Below are positions 56,515-64,000 of a stretch of 64,000 nt of DNA, piece by piece (the stretch's first letter is position 1; every line of letters begins with the position of its first letter). This DNA comes from Hepsetus odoe (taxonomy: Eukaryota; Chordata; Actinopteri; Characiformes; Hepsetidae). The notes beneath the pieces are model-generated. The model saw only the letters and a list, made by a program, of their open reading frames with translations. It had not been told where the DNA came from and did no database searches. The position numbers and the translations under genes were made by a program. The DNA is taken from NCBI GenBank assembly GCA_017165825.1, contig CM029368.1:28978947-29042946 (forward strand), given 5' to 3'.

Positions 56515-56770
56515 TGATCACGGGACCTTCTTGCTGTACACCTCGATGCCTCGATTTAGCTCTTAGATCTAACAATCTCACAGCAAGAAGGTCCTGGGAT
56601 TCTCCGGGTGCTTCAGTGTACCTCCACAGCCCATAGATGATGCACGTCAGGATGTCAGGTGCAATGGTGCTGATGTATTGTCCCCGTTGCCAGAGTATAT
56701 TTATCTGTGTGACGGTTTGGTGACCTGTCTGGGGTGTTTCTATGCCTCAGACAATGAATAGATGGACAGA
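56515..56770 (+). repeat. SINE B relic with small fold-back
   Basis: CACAGCAAGAAGGTCCTGGG, TAGATGATGCACGTCAGGAT, TGGTGACCTGTCTGGGGTG and GAATAGATGGACAGATGG follow the family order. Upstream, GGACCTTCTTGCTGT (56523-56537) is the exact inverse of ACAGCAAGAAGGTCC (56580-56594). Confidence 0.7.
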
Positions 56771-57266
56771 TGGATACATGCTTGACCATCAGAAGAAATA
56801 TGTACATGAATGCGGCCATCGGGGGAATCCCCTTTTTGGTGCTTCCTCTTGAAGACAATTCTAAGCTGTTAGTTTTTCATTTTCTCTGGTTTTGACCTCT
56901 TGACTGGTCTGGTTCCCCCCATGGTCGCTCTGCTTGTTGCTCTTCTAATGAGTTTGCTGATTTCTGAGTGTTTTCGCCATCACAGACTGTTTTAATGGCC
57001 TTGAATTTCTGGACTATGACCAGCTTCATGCAACCCATTTCTGATTCCTCTGCTAACTGCAGCCATCCCATTTTGGTCGACTCAAAAGGGCGTCAGCAGG
57101 CGTGGACATAAAAAAGTCTGAGCTCAGTTTCTCCGAGCCACGTCCTGCTAATTTTCACATCATCGATTTACTGTTTGTGAGTGTCTGCATGTCAATGCAC
57201 CAAAAACAGGAAAAGTCAATCGAGGTGAGCATTTCCAGTGCTAGCATTGGTCTTCCCCCCCCCCTT

Positions 57267-57270
<4 letters not shown>
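56771..57270. other. non-coding, no feature seen
   Basis: C run at 57255-57264 before the CT tract. No gene. Confidence 0.5.

Positions 57271-57314
<44 letters not shown>
57271..57314 (+). repeat. (CT)n microsatellite
   Basis: About 22 CT units. Confidence 0.95.
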
Positions 57315-57317
<3 letters not shown>

Positions 57318-57607
57318 GAGTTTCTGCCCTTGTCACACTTGTCAAATGCCTGTCAGTGTTCATTTCTCTGCTGGAGGTGAAAGCGTCGCACAAACAGTGG
57401 CTGACATGACATGGCCGGTGTTAAGTGACAGAGGGTGTCACACTGCGAGGGAACAGGACCTTCTAGTCCGCAGCTTTGGCTCTTTAATAAGACTGACCTC
57501 TTGCTGTCATGTAGCCTTGGCTGGATGAAAAGGTACAGAAAGAGGGGTTCCACATCACTCATGCTGCCATGGTTACATTCACGCACTGTGGGGCTTATCA
57601 GAGCTGT

Positions 57608-57780
57608 CGAGAAATAGTGCCTACACTTTTAAAAATAAAGGAACCACAAAGGATTCTGTGAAGCGTTGATATAAAAGAACCGCATTTGGTTCCCTATAGA
57701 TCCTTTCAAAGGATGATTGTTTAAGCTACCTTAAAAAAAAGAAACGTGCAAGTCTGAAAAACAGTTTTAGGCCCAAAACC
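57608..57780. repeat. possible small DNA element
   Basis: CTACACTTTTAAAAATAAAGGAA-type start, AAAGGATTCTGTGAAGCG and GAACCGCATTTGGTTCCC with TTTCAAAGGATG resemble the AAAGGTTCTT/AAGAACC palindromic elements common in fish. Ends not defined. Confidence 0.45.
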
Positions 57781-59749
57781 AAAATGAGTTCTTGAATTCT
57801 TGAGTTAGTTGTGATATATATTTTTATAGCTTCTGTACATTTTATTCACTGCCGAGGCCGTGGAGTCCTTTTATCCCACTTTTTATTTTTCACCCCATCC
57901 TGTTTTCATGTGTCACCTTACCCTTTAAACCTTTCCTGCAAAATGAGACAATCCTTCACGAGCCTGATATACTACTGTGCAAATTAGAATATCACTTTGT
58001 TGTTAAAATCCTATTTATTTCTGTCAATCCATCTTATTTTAGACGTGTTAAGTAGATTAAATTAAGGAAACGCTTCAAAGAACATGTTTTACCAAGACAG
58101 GCAAAGTGACTAGATACAAGATGCCTAGAATAAAATTAACCCCACCAACTTACATCTAAGTTATATGCAAATCTATACATTTCAGTATTGTTGCTATTTT
58201 ATATTACTTATTTATAACCTGTTTAAAATGTGTGTGTGTAACACAATTCTTATGTGTGTAACACACATGAAGAATATATTTTATTCTGATTCTGACAAAA
58301 AGATAGAAAGGCTGGTAATGGTCATGTAAAAGTGATTTATGACCATTTTTTCTATATAATGCACCCATATCATAAACAAACCTCTGGGGATAAATAAAGG
58401 GAAAAGGAAAAGAAAAATGAAGCCTTTAAAGGGCTTCCACAAATGTATTTTTACCAATTAGTTTTTTTATTTGAACACTTTTACCACTCCATGCAAGCCA
58501 GCCTTTTTGTGCTTGAAGGTCAGTTTATGGACATTGTTTTGCAGAAACAGCTGAAATTCATGGTTTTTCTTATCTTTTCCCATTTAATAGATATCCATCA
58601 TGACTGATGGTGATGAATTAATCCGGAATAACTGAACCGTAGGACCGGTCCTAGTCATGACCATATGGTGACATCATTTAACGTTACGTGATGAGGGCAT
58701 TCTAAATGACACTGTTAAAAATACATGATGTATAAAGCATGAGACGATGACTAAATTGATTTCACAGTGCTTGACGATCAAGGTGGCGATCTCTATCAAC
58801 GTGATTTCCATCTCGCCACTTTCCTTGGGCCGCTCCTGGGGGATAGGGCTTGTAATTGAACACTCATCATCTAATTTCCACTTTTCACTCAGTCACTCCC
58901 AGTAATCGCAGTGACCTTGCCTTCAACCTTCACGTCACACAGCCGCTTTACATATATGAGCGGAGGCGTTTAGATATTATATGGGATTCACAAAAGTCCC
59001 AGCAAAATGTGTCGATGCGTCGTCTTGTGTTTCCTTGAAACCTGCACAGTGTGTGAACATCAGCAGCAAAGGAACACAAGAAACACTTTACAAGTGGATC
59101 TAGCCAAGGCATATACTGGTAGACATTAAAGTGGATTTATTCGTCTTTAAAACTAACGGTGCCTCTTGCCTGAGGAGTTCGGTGTTGTTGGAAGAGCAAT
59201 GCTGTGTACTATATCTGGAACATCAGACATTAACTTCTGCTTTATTTCTGTAATCTGCCATGTGCTCCGAACATTTCCTATAGAGAGGAACAATGAGGGC
59301 TTTTATTGGATTGGTGTAATCTTATACTGCCTCAGAGTGACTTTCTCTCACTATTTCTCTCTTTCTTTCACTCTCTGCTGTTCACAGAGGGGTGACAGGC
59401 GAGGGGAAGATTTACATTAACTGACACATGATCTCTGTAGAAATGACCTGGCAGTGCAGAGACAGAGAGACCATGCTGCATGCCTCAACCGTAGCAGCAC
59501 TTCCTTAAAAAAGAATCTTTTTATATGTGAATGCTCAACGCTGTCATGTCAAAACCTCTGCGCCAGTCCTTTTTTCACTCTATTTGAAAATGGTCCAAAG
59601 TTGTTGAATAAAATTTCATACAAGTCAGGTATACCTTTTTCCTTCCCAAGTTGACCCTGAGATGATCACAATGGTCACCCCAGCCTTTTGAAACTATAAT
59701 TTGAATGGTTTAGTTTTTCCTTTTCGTTGAAAGTGTTTCTGACCTCCTC
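57781..59749. other. long non-coding stretch
   Basis: AT-rich; contains a short repeated word TATGTGTGTAACACA near 58228-58268. No gene or transposon recognised. Confidence 0.45.
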
Positions 59750-60020
59750 TTGTCCTGACATCTCTGCCGGGCAGAGGTGCTAATGAAGCATTAGTCCAGG
59801 CCGAGGACAGGAGTCAAGGTGGCTGGTGTCCCAAACTCTCAGTGCCTCCAAATGGCCCCAAGCAACAGGAGTTCACGAGGAGGGCCGAGTGGAGGTGCAT
59901 GCTGGGAAATGAAGTAATTCTCAGAGCTGCGGGTCTCCGAGGGCAAAGACATGCCTCAGGCTGACTGCGCACATTGCCGTGAAGGTGACACTGGCATTCC
60001 ATTATCACTTGACTCATTTA
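59750..60020. promoter_or_regulatory. candidate conserved non-coding element
   Basis: GAGGTGCTAATGAAGCATTAG then TCCAGGCC, GGGAAATGAAGTAATTCTC and GGCATTCCATTATCACTTG in GC-richer unique sequence. Composition only. Confidence 0.33.
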
Positions 60021-60469
60021 AAAAATGAGGAACTGAACGTTTGACCACAGATTCATGTTTATGTGCAAGAATGTCGAGTGTTCATTACAGTGTTATTTCT
60101 CATTTTCTAAGCTGCCATGCAAAGAAGAAGAGGGGCATTTTAATATTGGTCAAAAGTTTGGACGTGTCTTTTCATAGAAGGGTTTTCCTCCAGTTTGGTA
60201 TTTTCCAGAGAACTGGAAAATTTTTTGTGGAAAAACATGTAAAAGAACATTTAGTTGAAACATATTTGCTGAGTAACTAGCAGTCCAAGGTTCGTTTGGA
60301 AACTATTGGATTAAATAGTCGCGAAATGCCCCCCAAAAATGACCCAATCAGATTTCTTTTCTTGTTGTATCTAGGTTGATACAGCTGACTGAACTATTTG
60401 TTTAGGCTTTCAGTCACTCTAACTTGTAACATTTCCCATCCACATAATTAGGATCTTTGAGAAAATTCA
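60021..60469. other. non-coding, no feature seen
   Basis: No gene or recognised repeat. Confidence 0.5.
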
Positions 60470-60857
60470 CCAAACGGGTACCAGCGAGAGTAAAAGGGAA
60501 GGTTTACAGGACCAGCTCTGCTATATGGGTTGGAGATGGTGGCACTGATGAATAGAGGTACAGTATCAGAGTTGCTGAGATTTTTGTTTGTAATAAGAAA
60601 TAAGTTGAAATGAGTCAGAGGGACAGCTCAGGTTGATCTTTTTGGAGACAAAGAGGCAAGATTGTGTTGGTTTGGGCCGGATTTGGATCATGGTTTGAAC
60701 CATGTCCAGAGGAGAAACAAAGATAATATCGAAAGAATGATGCTGAGCATGGAGCTGCCAGGAAAGAGGAAAAGAGGAGGACCAAGGAGGAGGTTTATGG
60801 ACATGATGAGAGAGGACATGCAGGCAGTTGGTTTTAAGGAGGACGATGCAGAAGATA
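60470..60857 (+). pseudogene. LINE 3'-end coding fragment
   Basis: Starts near GTACCAGCGAGAGTAAAAGG and CTATATGGGTTGGAGATGG (the end of the RT thumb and linker, ALLYG..W type). The frame 60662-60857 then contains KRKRGGPRRRFMDMMREDMQ and VGFKEDDAED, the conserved carboxyl end of the fish LINE RT protein. It breaks off where the usual 3' untranslated end would start, replaced by a (TA) tract and a Tc1 derivative. Confidence 0.88.
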
Positions 60858-60881
60858 TATATATATATATATATATATATA
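60855..60881 (+). repeat. (TA)n
   Basis: 13 TA units, also the insertion target of the Tc1 derivative. Confidence 0.93.
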
Positions 60882-61418
60882 CAGTACTGTGCAAAAGTTT
60901 AACGCAGGTGTGAAAAAATGCTGTAAACAAAGAACGCTTTCAGAAATGGAAGTGTTCATCATTTATTTTCATCAATCAACAAAATGCAGTGAATGAACAA
61001 AAGAGAATCTAAATCAAATCAATATTTGCTGTGACCACCCTTTGCCTTCAAAACAGCATCAATTCTTCTAGGTACACCTGCACACAGTTTTTGAAGGAAC
61101 TCGGCTGGTCGGTTGTTCCAAACATGACTGTGTTTCAACCTCCGTGTGACATTGATGATCATCAGCCGCCTGTTTGGTAAAACTGGTTGATCATACACCG
61201 ACTATAATCCTACAGAATCCCTGACTTTGTGCAAGTGTACTTAGAAGAACTGATGCTGGTTAGAAGGCAAAGATAATGTTTTACAAATACGATTTGATTC
61301 TTTTACCTAACCGCTCACTTTGCATTTGTAAGTGATAAAAATAAACAATCATTGATGATATTTCTGAAAGTATTCTTTGTTTACAGCATTTTCCATATAT
61401 AAAACATACAGTACTGTA
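60880..61418. mobile_element. Tc1-like deletion derivative, copy 3
   Basis: Element 60882-61416 with TA on both sides. Left end CAGTACTGTGCAAAAGTTTAA. The right end ends GTACTG but has lost the GCAAAAG inner part. The middle (CCTCCGTGTGACATTGATGA, AACTGGTTGATCATACACCG) is the inverse of that in copy 2. Confidence 0.9.
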
Positions 61419-61440
61419 TGTATGTATGTATGTATATTTA

Positions 61441-61502
<62 letters not shown>
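61417..61502 (+). repeat. (TATG)n and (TA)n
   Basis: TATG units at 61417-61435, then about 60 bp of TA. Confidence 0.95.
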
Positions 61503-61506
<4 letters not shown>

Positions 61507-61917
61507 GCCTACATAATTCCTTTTCATGTATTCATCACTATAATGCCACGCTAAATGTAATAGCACTCACTAAGCTGCCATGAGGAAGTTATCCATGCAC
61601 CATTCCAACACTTTCAGCTTTAGATATCTTCCAATCATAGGTATCATTTACAGAATGAATGCTGCTAGTCTATCATAACAGCTTTCAGTGTCCACTGGGG
61701 AGCTTCAGACACAGTCAATCTACTGCTTGACGTCTCACCATGATACGTGTTGGAAGTATCTAAAAAGCAGGCAGTTCTATGGGATGACTGTGATTCATTG
61801 TAAAGTGAACAGTACTGATCTGTGGGATTCACAATTTCCTTTCCATTTCTACCATTTACTCGTACAAAAGGTGGATCTTTCTGAGAAGTGCTGAACTGTC
61901 TGCCTGCTTTGCTTTAT
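61503..61917. other. non-coding, no feature seen
   Basis: No gene or recognised repeat. Confidence 0.5.
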
Positions 61918-62267
61918 ATTTTTGTAACGGTGGCGGGGTGCGGGGAGGACGCCAATACTGAGCCAGGAGTTCGATTCATAACTTTATTAACTATATTAAC
62001 AAAACAAGATCAAAGGACTACAGTTCAAACTAAAACCAAGGAACTGCAGCCTAAACCATGTTACCCAGATTACCAAATACCAAATACCAAATCCACCATA
62101 ACGTGTAGGCTGAGCCTAACGAATGAGCCACGCTCTGTTCTGACTCATCGGGGCTTAAATAGTCAGCCCCAATGAAGCACACCTGTGCCTTCATGAGCTC
62201 AGGTGTGCACAGTCAGAACAGAGCGCCCTCTACCGTGCCCAAAACACACCTCACCCGTGACAATTTT
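61918..62267 (-). mobile_element. solo LTR, long form
   Basis: LTR 61923-62262 (340 bp) between exact 5-bp duplications ATTTT (61918-61922, 62263-62267). On the minus strand it starts TGTCACGGGTGAGG, has GACTATTTAAGCCCC as a TATA-like box, then an AATAAAG polyadenylation signal near 61980, and ends CACCGTTACA. This is the U3-R-U5 order of an LTR. No coding region remains, consistent with LTR-LTR recombination. The relative at 43615 lacks the AATAAA part. Confidence 0.9.
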
Positions 62268-64000
62268 ACACCGTGTTTTGAAAGCCTTTTTTCCGAAACT
62301 AAGGCTAATCAATTGCAAATGGAAATGCTGGAGTGGGACTAGTTTTATTGTGTCCATGTTGGTTCGGCAGATGTCATGATGGTCCATATCCTAACATACA
62401 TGAGCCCGGGACTCTATATTCCTAGATTCCTTGAAAAATACAACAATCATGGTCTCAGATTGACGCATTTTGAAAGTTCTAATCAAAGAAACATTGCAGC
62501 AATGGTTCCAGTCTCAGAACCTCCACTCAGGGCTACACTGGCTTTATTTTGACCTCTTTATGTGCACATTTTAATGCCATTTTTATACAGTCCAATAGGA
62601 AGCAAACTTCTGTTTATTAAGCTTAATGCAGCCACCAATAGCAGATGGATTTGCAAAGGGCAATCCCAACATATAGAGGCAAGATCAACAAGTGTATTCT
62701 ATCATTTTACCATGATTGAACAGCATTTCCTGTTTCGCATGTTGATTTTGAAATAGAGAAATATCTGTCCCTAAGGCTTTTTTCACATTGCATGCAAAAT
62801 CAGATTTATTTTTTAAATCTGTTTTTTAACTTCAGATTACAGGTTACAATTAACCAAACCCAAGTTGTATGAACAGATTGTAGTCCTAGTTGCTGGGATG
62901 CCCACATTGATTAACACAGTAATGACCCACTAGGGAGGGTCGCATAAAGCTTATTGAACCAGTTGAGATAATTAGCTTAGATTTTGATGTGTTTCATTCC
63001 TTAATGACAAGTGCCAAATGTTGAAAGAATACCATGTAGAATCCAGTCTCACTGCTTCAAATAAGTTGCATATCCAGAAATCCAATGCATGTAAGGTTGG
63101 CTTGCTCACATGGCTTGCTGCTTATCAGACTGCGGAAGGTCTGTCCTACTGCAATATTACATTTAACCAGCCGAACGAGGCCTATATGTCCCGTGAAAAT
63201 GGTGTTGTATGGTCCATCAGTCCAGCTTGTCAGTCAGTTAGACTGCTTTCTGTCAAAATAGGCTCCTTGTTGAAGTCTGGCTTGTGAGGCGTCTGCAGCA
63301 AGGTCATAGTAAACTGCTACAACCTACTGAGATGCAGGGTAAATGTGCAGAGGAGCCTGACTTGGGCAAATCCAACACTTTGTCCTCAAAACACTGAAAA
63401 CAAAAACAACACAAACAAATTCATAGCAAAAAAACAGGAAAACAAGTAAGGAAAACAGCTGAACACACTCAGTCCTGCACTAGAAACTACCTTGACCTCT
63501 CAACGAACAAGGTCAAACTAAAGGGTATAAATAGTTGACTGTATTTGTGGTTACACAAGGGTGAAGCCAGAGATAGATAGAGCCGTTCCCAGAAGGAAAT
63601 GTCTATATTGATTCTTTTCATTGGGGGAGAACTTTACGCAAGGGGAACGGCACCGTCAGACAGATCTCAAGACCTGCCCCACTCTCCTGATCCTCCCAAT
63701 TACTGGACAGCTCTGCTAAGAGGAACTTTAGCAAGTTTCTGTGCATGTTTACTTTGTAAAGCATGCAAATAAGCAGAGCCCCCTCAAGATCAGCAGGGAA
63801 AACGCCTGGGGCAGTGCAGAAGCATTTGGGCAAACTGTTTTTTTTTCATTTCATTTATGTCTAATTCATACAAGGCAGACCAATACCGGCTGACGGTGCT
63901 GTATTTTGGGATGCAGAAGGCAGCTCTGCCTGTTTACTGGAAACTTTGGCCAGATATGTACGTCATCAGGAATCTCTGGCCCGCTGGAGAAATTCATGTT
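62268..64000. other. non-coding to window end
   Basis: AT-rich to mixed sequence with an A-rich part at 63395-63460. No gene, RNA or repeat family recognised. Confidence 0.45.

Noticed and set aside
58220..58275. Small repeated TGTGTGTAACACA word as a regulatory array
   Set aside because: Only two units in AT-rich sequence. More likely slippage.

Overview
The window reads as non-coding nuclear DNA of a ray-finned fish. I infer this from the repeats: several Tc1-like DNA transposon relics, tRNA-headed SINEs ending in CACTTT or GGAT tails, LINE fragments carrying the C-terminal end of an RT protein, short solo LTRs, hAT-type ends, and many long (TG)n, (GA)n and (AAT)n tracts. An otophysan (characin or catfish-like) is a guess only. 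I found no convincing host protein-coding gene, tRNA, rRNA or CRISPR array. The open frames are mostly chance, microsatellite-coded, or antisense to repeats. The sequence is either intergenic or lies inside a very long intron.

Repeats by family. SINE A has a GGGGCAGCGGTGGCC head with A and B boxes, a GGTACC-rich body and a CACTTT tail. About fourteen copies or fragments lie at 5.4, 6.9, 13.8, 19.6, 22.1, 23.4, 26.7, 31.4, 37.7, 40.0, 41.3 to 41.9 (three), 44.0 and 49.5 kb. SINE B has a tRNA-like head and a tail ending in GGAT units (7.2, 11.5, 24.7, 44.8, 47.5 and 56.6 kb, plus fragments). An A-head/B-tail chimera occurs twice (7.4 and 18.2 kb). One SINE C copy lies at 47.0 kb. Tc1-like elements: a transposase relic at 0.4 to 1.05 kb, three deletion derivatives of a second family (1.2, 9.6 and 60.9 kb), a third relic at 22.9 kb and a fourth at 53.4 to 54.05 kb. 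LINE 3' ends lie at 18.9, 28.8, 52.8 and 60.5 kb. Two related solo LTRs with exact 5-bp target duplications lie at 43.6 and 61.9 kb. A hAT-type element lies at 38.06 kb.

Between the repeats are blocks of 150 to 700 bp that look unlike neutral filler. They are repeat-free, of mixed composition, and dense in TAATTA, ATTTGCAT, TGACA and CATTA-type words. The clearest are 16.38-16.70, 17.44-17.83, 32.56-33.25, 36.72-37.16, 48.28-48.43, 50.28-50.69, 51.90-52.21 and 59.75-60.02 kb. They are candidate conserved non-coding elements, so the window may be part of the regulatory landscape of a developmental gene lying outside it. Conservation cannot be seen from one sequence.

The structural surprises are a perfect 139-bp inverted repeat bordered by the only N (51305-51847), a 60-bp fold-back inside a SINE (26741-26889), two smaller SINE fold-backs (31.4 and 56.5 kb), and the chimeric SINE nested in an older SINE with a perfect 14-bp target duplication (7397-7677).
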